This document shows, one piece after another, positions 1 through 11,084 of a stretch of DNA of 64,000 bases; the first letter of the stretch is position 1, and each line of letters opens with the position of its first letter. The DNA is from Naumovozyma dairenensis CBS 421 (lineage: Eukaryota > Ascomycota > Saccharomycetes > Saccharomycetales > Saccharomycetaceae). A program made the translations under genes and the position numbers. Below the pieces are notes generated by a model. That model saw only the letters and a list, made by a program, of their open reading frames with translations, was not told the origin of the DNA and searched no databases. The stretch spans positions 992,001-1,056,000 of the forward strand of contig NC_016484.1 in the NCBI RefSeq assembly GCF_000227115.2. The letters are read 5' to 3'.

Positions 1-2
1 AT

Positions 3-716
3 GTATTACAAACAGCATTTATTAGTATGACTATGCCACATTTTCAAAATGCAAATAATTGGTGGGTCTTCTACAATGATATGAAAATAATAATAAAAGA
101 TAATGAAGAAATACCACTAACAAGGATACAAGAGTTATCATACTCTTATTTAGAAACTGAATTAAATTTGAAGAAGAAACATGTTTCTAAATTAGTTGAG
201 AGACAATTACAATCTTTAAAAAGGAATGAAAATAACCCTAATTGGTATATTACAGAAGATGAATTATTACCATATATTAAAAGTGAAATAATTGGTCCAT
301 TACAAAATATTAATGGAATTGATTCACAAGAGAGATCATTACTTTTTTTGAATTTCCTTTATAATCATTGTATCATCAATTCTATTTTGAAATGGGAAAT
401 GATTTCAGATAAAAATTCAGAACATTTAAGTCATTTTTTCCAAATAATTCTGAATGAAACACATGTTGATTCTTTGGAACATTTACATTCTACTTCTAAG
501 AATTATAAAGAGTTAAGAGAAAAGTTTAAAATAATTGGGAATTTCTTACCATTACATATGAAGGAAATCATGGAAATGTTTTACGATGGTGATTTCTATT
601 TATTCTCAACAGAGGAAATTATCGAATGGTTAAAGTTATTGTTTGCTGATACTCCAGTAAGGAAAAATGCAATCGATGACATTAACGAAATTAGGGGAGC
701 GGCCCTAGAAAATTGA
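3..716 (+). CDS. DSL1: DSL1, C-terminal part (5' end outside window)
   Basis: This is the last ~237 codons of a protein whose reading frame is already open at base 3, so the gene begins before the window; the first Met codon (base 27) is internal. Dsl1 is a subunit of the Dsl1 complex (Dsl1, Tip20, Sec39/Dsl3), which tethers COPI vesicles at the ER during Golgi-to-ER retrograde transport. The visible part is soluble and helix-rich, without membrane segments or a recognisable catalytic motif, as expected for the C-terminal helical legs of this tether. The call rests mainly on position: in S. cerevisiae DSL1 (YNL258C) lies directly before ATX1 and LTO1 in the same orientation, exactly as here. 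Sequence recognition alone would be moderate because the family evolves fast. Confidence 0.8.
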   Translation, partial: VLQTAFISMTMPHFQNANNWWVFYNDMKIIIKDNEEIPLTRIQELSYSYLETELNLKKKHVSKLVERQLQSLKRNENNPNWYITEDELLPYIKSEIIGPLQNINGIDSQERSLLFLNFLYNHCIINSILKWEMISDKNSEHLSHFFQIILNETHVDSLEHLHSTSKNYKELREKFKIIGNFLPLHMKEIMEMFYDGDFYLFSTEEIIEWLKLLFADTPVRKNAIDDINEIRGAALEN

Positions 717-1189
717 TATTTATTCAATTAGACGATATGTGTGTACCGAAGTCTATAGCATTTCATAACATTGCTGACTATATGTAAAGTTTAGTGAACA
801 ATATATCATTACCTTATTTGAAATAGAATAGGTAACAAAAGTATGTAGTCTGGCTAACCAAAAAGCAGGGTGCACTTACCTACGTACTCAGATAGGGTGC
901 ATTTTAAAATTATCGTCTATTTCTTATTTTCCTTCAGAAGGTGCCGAAACGGCTTATCTTTGTTGTTGAATGGCCGGAAATCGTTGGATATATTAGGGGA
1001 CCGAAGAAGCCGATGGAGAAGCACAAAGAGAACTCGCTTGAAGGGCTAAAAATGGTTTGACTATAAAATAGCAAGATATTGTTCTGTCTCTGTTAATTAA
1101 CGTTCCATTTATATCGGTATTTTTTAACATAAACAACAGAGATTAGTTCGGGAAAAAGAATAAAAAAATCAATTATATAACATAAGAAA
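717..1189. other. DSL1-ATX1 intergenic region
   Basis: This is the ATX1 promoter. It holds two GGGTGCA elements (annotated separately), a TATA-like ctataaaata near 1061-1070 and an A-rich leader ending at the ATX1 ATG. I see no further gene. Confidence 0.6.
868..901 (-). promoter_or_regulatory. Two Aft1/Aft2-type CACCC elements upstream of ATX1
   Basis: GGGTGCA occurs at 868-874 and again at 895-901, 27 bp apart; the reverse complement TGCACCC contains the CACCC core bound by the iron regulators Aft1 and Aft2. S. cerevisiae ATX1 is Aft1-regulated because copper is needed by the multicopper ferroxidase Fet3. The sites lie about 290-320 bp before the ATX1 ATG. The last purine of the full Aft1 consensus is not matched, so these fit the relaxed core only. 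Confidence 0.55.
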
Positions 1190-1408
1190 ATGGCAGAAAA
1201 TCATTACCAATTCAACGTTGTTATGACTTGCTCTGGTTGCTCCAATGCAATAAATAGAGTGTTGACTAAGTTGGAACCAGAAGTATCCAAGATAGACATA
1301 TCTTTAGAAGATCAAACAGTAGATGTTACGACAAGTTTGCCCTATGAAACTATATTAGAAAAGATTTCCAAGACTGGGAAAGAAGTTAAATCTTGGAAGG
1401 TACTATAG
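1190..1408 (+). CDS. ATX1: Copper metallochaperone Atx1
   Basis: This 72-residue cytosolic chaperone carries Cu(I) to the P-type ATPase Ccc2 in the trans-Golgi, which loads the ferroxidase Fet3. It is a single heavy-metal-associated (HMA) domain with the family's beta-alpha-beta-beta-alpha-beta size. The copper-binding motif MTCSGC is at residues 12-17, with the two ligands Cys14 and Cys17. The TGKEV segment near the C-terminus, which carries the lysine near the metal site in the yeast protein, is conserved. The length is within one residue of S. cerevisiae Atx1. Neighbours DSL1 and LTO1 are in the S. cerevisiae order and orientation. The upstream CACCC pair suggests iron-responsive transcription. 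Confidence 0.97.
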   Translation: MAENHYQFNVVMTCSGCSNAINRVLTKLEPEVSKIDISLEDQTVDVTTSLPYETILEKISKTGKEVKSWKVL

Positions 1409-2080
1409 AGCAGAAATAGAAGGAGGATATAAATGATTGCTTACTACATGGCATGTTTTATTATTATTATATATTCGAAATACGTACCCTTTTTCCAAAG
1501 GGGTAATTATATTTACATATTGGATTTTAACTTTAACTTAAATTAATTTCAAAACTTTTTGAAACTCAATCCTTTTAAATATGAAAATTATATAAAATAA
1601 CATGTCAGGTTGACATTGGATTGAGCTCCGTTTGTTCTTTATATCATAGTTCTGGAATGAAGAAAGGTACACAAGGCCCGTTAAAATATTTACTTAACAA
1701 ATTTTGAATCAATATGTTCTTTGACTAGTTACGAAAAGATCTGAAGGCCACAAAGCAAACACTAGAAGAAAACAATTTTACATGATAATCTAGTTTAACT
1801 TTAAATATTAACATTAATATTAATATACGCATCTAATGATACTATCATTATTGTTATTATGATTTTTTCTTATTCCATCCGGGTAACAGTAACTTACTTA
1901 ATAAAACTTAATTTCCAGCTTACATAATGAATGGAATGGAATGAAGAGATGCGACATCAATAATTAATTCAAAGGTGGGTAGCAAAAGTGATACTATAAT
2001 TATTAAGGGGTCCGTTCTTCATTGAGAAAAACCAGAGTGTTAGTTTTTGAAGGAAAAATCCAATAAGATACAAAATAATA
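1409..2080. other. ATX1-LTO1 intergenic region
   Basis: About 670 bp holding the ATX1 terminator and LTO1 promoter. It is AT-rich, with attaatatt-type tracts around 1805-1830 and a Reb1 site near 1880. I find no gene or RNA. Confidence 0.6.
1880..1886 (+). promoter_or_regulatory. Reb1 site upstream of LTO1
   Basis: CGGGTAA, the core of the general regulatory factor Reb1, sits 195 bp before the LTO1 ATG. That is the usual distance for a site that clears nucleosomes in yeast promoters. Confidence 0.5.
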
Positions 2081-2593
2081 ATGGATATTTTCGACAATCT
2101 TTTGAATTTAGAGGAACAGTTTTATGAAGAAGGTTGGGACGAAGGACATAACGAAAACTTGAAAAATAATTACCTAGAGGGGAAACAATTTGGACTACAA
2201 GTTGGATTTCAAAGATTCGTCCTACTGGGTCAAATGAGTGGCTTTTGTGATGTATTAGAATCGTTACCATTCGGTAATAATGCGAACTTATTGAAAAATA
2301 TTGAAGTTATTAGAACTTTGATTGAATCAGTAGGAATGAATAATGATGAAGAAAATGTAGAGAATTTAGAGAAAACTTTGATGAAATTGAAGAACAAATT
2401 TAGAACCATATTGATTTCGGTGAATCGATTAATGAAAAAAATGGATCAAACGAAATCAACACCCTCGCCATCAATTAACTTCGATCAATTTGAGGATTTA
2501 TCAAGAGTCATAGCTGGTGAAATTAAAGGTTTCGTAGAAGATGAAGACGTTACTGAAGCTAAGACTACTCAAGATCAAGCACAAGCATGGTAG
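2081..2593 (+). CDS. LTO1: Lto1, adaptor for Fe-S loading of Rli1
   Basis: 170-residue protein of the ORAOV1/Lto1 family. With Yae1 it recruits the ribosome-recycling ABC protein Rli1 to the cytosolic Fe-S targeting complex. The N-terminal half carries the family's glycine-spaced signature (deca-GX3-like: EEGWDEGHNEN, LEGKQFGLQVGFQ, LGQMSGF; residues ~17-60). The protein ends in tryptophan (QAQAW). A C-terminal aromatic residue on Lto1 is known to be the recognition signal for the targeting complex, so this supports both the identity and the stop position. It is slightly longer than the S. cerevisiae protein because of an acidic linker. It is convergent with POL2; ORC5, which separates the two in S. 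cerevisiae, is missing here. Confidence 0.93.
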   Translation: MDIFDNLLNLEEQFYEEGWDEGHNENLKNNYLEGKQFGLQVGFQRFVLLGQMSGFCDVLESLPFGNNANLLKNIEVIRTLIESVGMNNDEENVENLEKTLMKLKNKFRTILISVNRLMKKMDQTKSTPSPSINFDQFEDLSRVIAGEIKGFVEDEDVTEAKTTQDQAQAW

Positions 2594-2995
2594 AGGGGTT
2601 TTTTCCCAACGCCCCTCGCATTATAAAACAACGTCAGGAATCGTCGACTGTAGCCTATAAGAGACTTACAATGTATTGAGACCTTGGAGATACTGCAGCA
2701 GCGGCTACCTAATGATGGCTTATAACCGGCTAAAGAAATAATAGATTAGTGGAATCTGCTACTGGGTACGTAACTTATTCGATATGGCTTGTGAAATATC
2801 TGAAATCAATTGAAAAGATATATTACTCGGGTCGCTCTCGTAGTTGCAGCGTCTGAGTTTTCAGCACTAATGGTCTTATGTATTTTACGAGGAAAAAGCT
2901 AATAATGCATGATGTTTATTTTTATATATTAGGAATATCTATCAACTTCATTATCTATCTGTAATATAGTTGGTAAGCAGTAAATCAGTAAAGTT
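2594..2995. other. LTO1-POL2 convergent intergenic region; ORC5 absent
   Basis: About 400 bp between two convergent genes. S. cerevisiae has ORC5 (YNL261W) at this point. No ORF of appreciable size and no ORC5-like AAA+ motif is visible here, so the interval reads as two adjoining 3' ends only. Confidence 0.7.
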
Positions 2996-5900
2996 CTAAT
3001 AATAGAACTGAGATAGGGCGTTCATTACCATATCAAATTCGAAATATTCTGCAACTTGTTTGAATATTTGAACCTCCTTCGTGACTTTTTCTGGTGATAT
3101 AACACCTTCCCATGAACCAGAACAATCACAATGCATACTCATATAATCTTGTTTGATCTTATGACATCTAGAACAACTTAAATCTTGAGTAACATAGGTT
3201 TCGATAGTTGAATAAAATTTCTCAATCAAATGTTCTTGTAACAATAATTTATTAAACTCCCTATGGCAATTCTTACAATTGAAAAGTGTCTCTGAATCTG
3301 CCTTACAAAAATCAAGATCAGAGATATATGAACAATATTCACATAAAAATCCGTCAATGACTAAACTGGTACTCGGATCCTTAAACTCAGATATTTTTGC
3401 AAATTCCCTGATATCAAAGATTTTCAGTACTTCTTTCCTCAATTCTCTTACTTCCAAAGTCGTTTTCTTAGACAATAACATGACATGACTTAAACTTTTC
3501 ACTAATTCCAATAATGGGTTCTTTAAATTTAGATGAGATCCAGGTAACACAGGGAATGCATAATCTGACGCATATTGAGTATCGAGAATAAATTCTTGCT
3601 GATTCTTGAATAATTTTGTAATTCTTTTGATCAATGGGCCCCTGAAAAGTTCAGTGAATTGTGAAATGGAACAAGTTTCTTCAGAAGAATCATTCGCGTT
3701 GCCATTTCTTGCTTTCATTGGAATTATTTGAGTGAAACGTTGTGTATTGCCAGCGAATTTTTCCAGATAGGCTTCTTTTGTCTTTACCATACTATCTAAA
3801 ATAATCATCATCCAATCATCAAATTCAGATTGGAAAATTGATGGTAAAAAGTTTCGAATTTGCCAATGAGAATAAGCACTAAAATCTTGTTTCTCCTTTT
3901 CTTCAATTTCTGAACATGCAATACCACTAAAATTATATTGGTTCATCCAAAGTAGTATATCCCAATATCTTGTGATCTTTAAATCTAAATAACCAAACAT
4001 TGGATTGGTTCTGATAGATTTAATCATGTATTGACTATAGGCATAACAATTCTCCGGGGAAAATTTGGTAGTCTTAATCAATAATTTATTTCTGTCGGCA
4101 AAGACAACATTAGATCCCAAAGTATTAAACTCGTTTATTAGTTGAAGTAATGATTTCTTGGTCAGATTCTGGATGTGATATCTTAGTGAGCCATCGAATA
4201 ATTTACAAGTAGGGTTCTGAGTCCATCCAACAAATGAATTAACTAAAATATCTGCCACTGAATTATCCTGAAGTGCTAAGTCCCACCATTCCTTTAACAT
4301 ATTTCTTAAGACTGTCAATGCAGCGCCTGAAAATGAATCTTCTACAAATGCAGAGCTTCCCCCGTTATTAGTATTACCATCTAAAACATTAATATCGGCT
4401 AAATCACTACCTTCTGCATCATTAATCAATGCAGACCCCAAGACTGTATTTACCGTTAAATTACTAATTTCAATTTCAAGAACTGCATTGTCATATACGT
4501 TTGGATTATTCATTTCAATATAAGATGAATCATTCATCAACCATGATGTATTTAAATCAAACTCCTTTTCTGTTCCACCATGATCGGGTAATGGTACATT
4601 TTCATTCCACCACATGATTATCCCCTCCTGTTTCAATTTTCTTGCGTAAAGAACATCAATGATAAAATTCATTGTATCCAGATTTAAGTTACCAATGGGG
4701 ATATTACTATATTTAGCTAATTCGATCAAATGCGACACCCAAGATCCACAGGATAAAAGATGACTAACTAACTTCTTAATTAATCCGTTTTGCCAATTCA
4801 ATTGTGGTAGATTTAGTTCATTTAAAGCTAATTTCACAACTGGAACTTGATTTAAAAACTGGATAGATTTCATCATTTTCTTGGAATAGGGAGATTGTAA
4901 TAACAACAGGAACTGCTGTCCCTTCTCTTCTTTCAATTTATTCATATTAATAGATATCTTTCTGTAAAGTTTAGAAATATCAGTGAAATATTCAAAATTA
5001 AATTCTACATCTTCTTTGACGTCCACTAGGTGGGTGAATTTTTTTATTTTATTGGATCTCTTATGATATGATTCACGGTATGTTTGTTCAAGAATGGACT
5101 GATTTAATTCTTGTGCTTGATTAGACGGCTTCAATACTAATACATTAATTGTATTACCCCATGATTTAAAGAGTGTGAAAAATTCATAACCAATATTGGT
5201 AGGAAAATGTAATAAGTAACTAACATCAAGACGGGATCTATGCAAATATTTTTCATTATCAGTCATTGACAAATTCTTCATATCAAACCCACTTTGCAAA
5301 CCTTTCCCTAGAGCTCCAAGTACTGACGACTTGAACGCTACTGAGGACCCTAATTCGATAATCGCACGTTGGTTCGATGGTATGTTACTTTCAAAGATGC
5401 CTAATACGTTTTCATCGTTTAGTATACTACTACTATCTTCTAACTCTTCTAAATACGTTCCCTCGGGGACAGTAAGTTTGTATAAGGTGCCATTCGTAGA
5501 TTGGACCAATTGAGGAATATTCGGTAATGAGGAATTGGATTTTTCGATAGAAAAATGTTTTATCTTGTGAGTAGGAATAATATCATTCTTGAATTTAATA
5601 TATATGGTCTTGGGAATTTTGACTTTAATATTTTGAATTCTACCATTAATTAATGTAAACACATCTAGAATACCGGGTTCGTTAGATTTATTATATTGAA
5701 GTATTTCCCAAGTAGAATTAGCGTATGTTTCTGCTTGTTTTCTGATTATATTTCCGAACGCACCTCTTTCTGAGGATGAATTGGTATTACCAAATAGTTG
5801 AGTTCGACGGTTTCTATCTCTATTTTGAATCTTCCATTTAATTTTTTGATACTCTAGCCATTTTTCGTAATCTACGTCGATCGATGGTTTCTCCGACGGT

Positions 5901-8900
5901 AAAACTAAAACTTCTACAGCAGCTTCCTTCTGGTCTCTTCTTCTCTTACCATTCTTATGTTTGGAAGTTGATCTTGCTATTTTTATATGGCCACCTTCGT
6001 TCTCATCATCAGAATTCTTGAAAAGATCTTCAATATCTTTAATCTTTCCTGCCTTAGGTGTATCTGTAGTTTTCGAAAGAAATCGACTTAATGATGTTTG
6101 CTTAAATTTGTCTTCCTTAATGGCAATCTTTTTCTTTAACCAATCTGGATGTTCTACTCTGGGTACAGGATTAGAAACACTTTGTAATGCAGCGGGGATC
6201 GTAATAATTTTTTGAATTGTAGATGCTAATCTCTCTCTATAATAATCCCAATCGATAATTGTTCTAATATCAAAATCATCTAATGCACGATCCATGGTCC
6301 ATCTTCTTAAGAAGGAACGTTTAATATTGATATCGGTTGAAAAAATAGCAACTGGAATGGCACGTTCAGTAACTGGCGCATTGAATGGTTTTGTACTGAT
6401 AATATATTTACATTGAAGACCCTTATCTTTGACCATATCCTCTCCTAAAAATTCACCTAATCTCTTAGCAGTAGTAATAGATGTGGATTTTTGTCCTTCG
6501 TATTCTTTTAAGCTTTTAGACATACTTTTATTTTCACAAATCAATGCAATTAAATCTTCATCTTCCACCATTGCACCTTTAGTGTCAAGGACATCTAGCC
6601 ATCTATTAGCAACGCTTGCAACTGCAGCATAACATGATTCTAAACTGTTGCCGTCCAGGAATACTTTGAAAATATCACTTTGGAAATTTTTGATCAATTG
6701 AAGTTCACCACGTCTTTTCAACTCAAAACCTTTCAGTTCAGCCAGAGTACCATCTTCATTAAACACTGCATATCTCTTCTTGATACCTTTCCCTTCCTCT
6801 TTGGAAGTTGGTAAAATCATTGCCTTGTAGGGACCATCTACTTCAAAGAAAATGGAATTCTCACTATGCGTTTCATATCTATGTTTCACAGGATCTACCA
6901 ATGTTTGATATTGATGATTTGTAAATTGTTGATGGACTCTATAATTTAACATCGAACATGGGTATGACATAAATAACTTTTTGCCATTCTGTAAAGTAAA
7001 GAAATAATTTTCTGGGAAGGAGCTCGGCAGTATACACCAAATACCATCTGTATCTAATTCTAATGGTCTACCCACTCTTTCGACAAGAGATCTAGCCATT
7101 TGGATAATTGTAGCACCAGTTAGACATGTAATACCAGCCATTTCCATAGAATACCAACGGGACCCTTTCCTCATAACATACCCGTAGAAAGAGTTCAAGA
7201 TAACTTTGTGAGCCAATTGTAAAGAATCATAAAGAACAATCATTTTTTGCTTCATCTTTACCATGTTTATCAGATGAATCGATTTGAGACTATTTTCCCT
7301 TTCCATTTTTTTGCTTAAACCTTTAAATTCATATCTTCTATCACGAAATCCACGGACTGTATCAACATAAAATGGGTTTTCTCTTTGACATACAATGGCT
7401 TCTCTTTCAACAATTTCAGAAACTTTCGTCCTATGGTAATTCTTTTTTGAATATTCTGTCAATCTTTTCTTAATATGGGCCACTTGGTCTGAATAACTTA
7501 ATTCATCAAATGTGAGGTATGGTTTTTTTGAATATTTATTTTTGTTGGGGAAAGTTTCATTTTGTAATGCTCGTTTAATCATGTTATATTCATCCATTTT
7601 AGCTGGGAAGAATTCACCTCTCCAGGCCCATTTTAATTTTCTTGCACATGTCTTACCTGGTCTATTGAAATCACAACTTGCACAATCTCTTTCCGTTTTA
7701 ATACTATCTGGTTGTAATCTATTTGTTGTCATAATATTTGGATACATAGATGCGACGTCCACGTGATAAATAAGTGGTAATTCATTTCTTTTCGTATTTT
7801 CCTTCAAATCCAAAAGTTTTTCTGTAATTTTGGTTTTAATTTCATCAAAATTAGTCACTTCATTCATATCCGCTTTATTTTCAGTTTCGATGGCGAATTT
7901 TAAAGCATGGGGTAAATCTTCAATTAATTCATCGATTGCTGTTGGGTCAATCTTAAATTCATTTTTAAGATCACTTCTAAAGACACCAGCTTCCAAGGAT
8001 TCCACATGACCACCGACATAAGTTTCGGACTCTAATAGATGACCATCGTAAAATCTTTCAATTGGATCTGTATGTTTATTTGGCAATAGGATTCCTCCTT
8101 TATAAGCTTGAACCATAAGAAGCATTTCACATAAAGTACCAGTACCTTTTCTTAACACTTCATCTGGATTCAGGGGCAAAATTGTACAAAGGGAGAAAAT
8201 GAAAGGATGAACATATTTCATATAAAGATAATAAGTTGAAACGGCATCAGAAACGGAATACTCAGATAAATGTTGAGGTTTTTCATAAGCATAAGGAGTC
8301 ATCAATTCGGGATCTAATTCAATAGGATTATAGCCCAATTTAGCCTGTGTGACAGCTTTTAAACCTTGTGAACCCTGTGGTAAATACGAATCACGTTTAA
8401 CCCAACGGAAACAATCCATATGAGAACAGTAAGAAGATTTATATTCACCTTCAGAATCAGGAGCAAAACCAATTTCATCAAACATATCAAGACCATGAAT
8501 TTTAGCTCTTGTTTCGACGAATGGCCAATCGAAGAAATCACCATTAAATGTAGATATGACAGTAGGTCGTACTTCTCTTATATGTTCGAAAAATCTTTCT
8601 AATAATGCCTTTTCGTCATCTTCATTAAATATTGTAAATTGACCCTCATATTCTGGTCTTGGAGTATATTCGAAGTCTTCAATATCTTCCGAGATGATTT
8701 CTCTATTTGTAATAAGGAACCCTTCACCATCGATCATATATGAAATCATCATGACTTGATCTACTGCTGAATCAGGGAATTTTAATGGAGCCTTTGTTGT
8801 TTCAATATCGAACGCTAGGACTACTGGATCAGCAAATGCCACTTTTTCTGTATTTTCAATGAATCCACCTGCTGTGACTTTATACCATTTCCCTATACGT

Positions 8901-9438
8901 ATATCTTTATCAATGGAAACTCTGACATGATAAGGAACATCATATTCTCGTATATCTTCTATGAACTGTTTTGCGTCCACTATTGTGTCGTTATTATTAT
9001 TATTACTACTTACGGCATTGTTATTATTGTAAATGTTTCTTTGTAACTTGTTTTTCTTGTTATCAGCCAAGATAGGTCTTAATAATTTCCTTGCTTCAAA
9101 CAATTGATTTGAATTAACGAACTCTAATTTGATTAAAGTTTTCTTTAACCAGATAAGATGATTATCCATAGCCAAATCATCTTTCTGAAGAATATGGATC
9201 CCTTTCAAACACGATTCCAAATACTTCTTTAGAAACTCTTCGACATCATTAACCATTGAATCATCAGTACATGAGACGAAGAAATAGGGATCATAATTAA
9301 TGGAAGTCTTAAAACTACCACCTTCTTCATCTAGGAAATAATAATCTACACCTGCGATCCCATTACTGCCGCTTAATTCAGCCATACCAGTATTGTGCTT
9401 ACTCTTACTATTACTATTACTATTACTATTACTATTAC

Positions 9439-9470
<32 letters not shown>

Positions 9471-9766
9471 GTGGCATGATCTTGAGATAACATTGTGGGA
9501 TGCATATTAATTAACCAACCAACCCGACCAGGAATATTTTTCCAATTTTTCAAATCTACTTTCCCATTAAATTGAGGAGGAGTATATCTTTCGAACCCCA
9601 TTAATGTGTCAATGTCATCTATTTTAGAGGCTTGCATTAATTGCTGGGCAGTCAATGCGAAATTATTCGATAATGATGCTGTATTACTATTGTTGTTGGA
9701 AAAGCGGCTATTATTCTTGACGAATCTTGCCGTACTAGACCCTTTGTTTTTACTTTTTCCAAACAT
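2996..9766 (-). CDS. POL2: DNA polymerase epsilon catalytic subunit
   Basis: 2256-residue leading-strand polymerase, near the 2222 of S. cerevisiae. Exonuclease motif FDIETTK is at residues 320-326. Polymerase motif A (DVASMYPNIM) is near 673, motif B (ILNSFYGYVMRKG) near 855 and motif C, in the epsilon form ELDTDGIW, near 905. The catalytically inactive second polymerase half follows. The C-terminal CysA (CEYC...CKNC) and CysB (CSRC...CDC) clusters lie at ~2140-2220 and bind Dpb2. The catalytic half also holds the extra cysteines typical of the epsilon Fe-S cluster. Two low-complexity Asn/Ser insertions (about residues 100-122 and 248-260) lie before the exonuclease domain and explain the extra length. 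It is divergent from YIF1; an MBF-like element lies ~200 bp upstream. Confidence 0.98.
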
Positions 9767-9962
9767 GATTCACTTCCTTGAAGACTATGGATATGAGTTT
9801 GATAGAGTTTTGTGTTTTGGGCTTTAATAGTCAATACGGTATGTAAATTCAAACGATTTATTGATCTTCTTCTTATTCTTCCTTCTGCTCCTGCCTATTG
9901 TTTATTCCACCTTCGAGCATAGATTTAATATATGTTTGTAGTTTATATTTCAATAAAATTTT

Positions 9963-9972
9963 GACGCGCGTC
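9963..9972. promoter_or_regulatory. MBF-like element upstream of POL2
   Basis: The 10-bp palindrome GACGCGCGTC holds overlapping ACGCG cores on both strands about 200 bp before the POL2 ATG. MluI cell-cycle boxes (ACGCGT) bound by MBF drive G1/S expression of replication genes including S. cerevisiae POL2. This is a variant core, not the exact hexamer. Confidence 0.5.
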
Positions 9973-10000
9973 AATGCAGCAATCAATCAGTTTCCCTAAT

Positions 10001-10007
10001 CGGGTAA
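10001..10007 (+). promoter_or_regulatory. Reb1 site in the POL2/YIF1 promoter
   Basis: CGGGTAA core, 235 bp upstream of POL2 and beside the MBF-like element. Confidence 0.45.
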
Positions 10008-11047
10008 TTGCGACACGAAAGAAGTATTCATTATCAACCAATCTGATAGAGGACTATTTATATGAGAATGTCTCCTTGAAGAGTATTCTGCATATGGATA
10101 TGGGTATTTTTGGTTTAAGTAGTAAGTATTTTACCATTTTTTTCGTTTTGGTTTGGAATTTAATGAAAAATATGAGTTCAATATATGAATTCTTAGTGAG
10201 TTTGTACAGAAGAAAACCAGAAAGGAATGGTATATATTATATACCGGTTCCCTTACTCATGGTTTGAGAAACTAATTGTGTGTGGTAACTTAAGTGTAGC
10301 TAACTTAGGAGAAGAAACTAACTGAAAATGTACTGAGAATGACTTGTTCAAGTCCCCTTGCTTAGTTGATTATAAGTTTAAGATGAAGTATATCCTCTCA
10401 CAAAGAGCGATATTCTCTCAAGTTCGGGTCTAATATATTCTAAATAAGTATAGGGCGGGTTAGTCAAGACGTTTTTGACCATCCGTGAGTTATACATTGG
10501 TATTTTTTTTAATTTCTTTTGAGCTTTGGGTAAGTTCCAATCAAATGGCGACTTCTGTCATTCTTGAACTTTTATACGGAAAGAATGTGACTGGAACAAC
10601 AGAAGTTGACAGAAGTTTATTGCAATAGAATATGCGGAAGTAGCAGTATCCCAAATTGAAGGACTATATCAAAAATGGCGACAGCTCTATAAATATATAC
10701 ATATATATCTGTCACTGACAACAGGGAAAGGAAAGAAAAAGAGTATGAGTAAGGGTGTGTCTGGGTGTGTCGTTTTGTTATTTTGTTATTTTGTTATTTT
10801 TTGCCGCCCTGCGAGTGAAGGGTGTTACCCTCTGCGCGGTTGATCTTGACATATTATGTTATAATATCTGTCCCACTCGGGTATCTATTCAAATATATAC
10901 TATAACGTTACGTATGGGAAACAACTGGCTGAAGAAGAAACATTGATTGATTGATTGACTGACAAGAGAGCCCTTCACTTCAAGAACGTCTGTTAACAAG
11001 TCCTAACGATTTGTTGTTATACCACATTTCGTAGTTCTAAACAAAAG

Positions 11048-11083
11048 ATACGATTGGATACGATACGATACGATACGATACGA
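11048..11083 (+). repeat. Tandem GATAC microsatellite abutting the YIF1 start
   Basis: The 5-bp unit GATAC (gatacgatac...) is repeated about six to seven times, with imperfect first copies, immediately before the YIF1 ATG. It would lie in the 5' leader of the mRNA. Confidence 0.8.
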
Positions 11084-11084
11084 T

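Larger units (their letters stand above)
9767..11084. other. POL2/YIF1 divergent promoter region
   Basis: A 1.3 kb divergent promoter. It contains an MluI-like palindrome (9963-9972) and a Reb1 site (10001-10007) close to POL2. The sequence atggcgac occurs twice (10544 and 10674 area), and a GATAC tandem repeat abuts YIF1. ORFs of 97 and 63 codons occur (9974, 10755) but show no conserved features. Confidence 0.6.
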
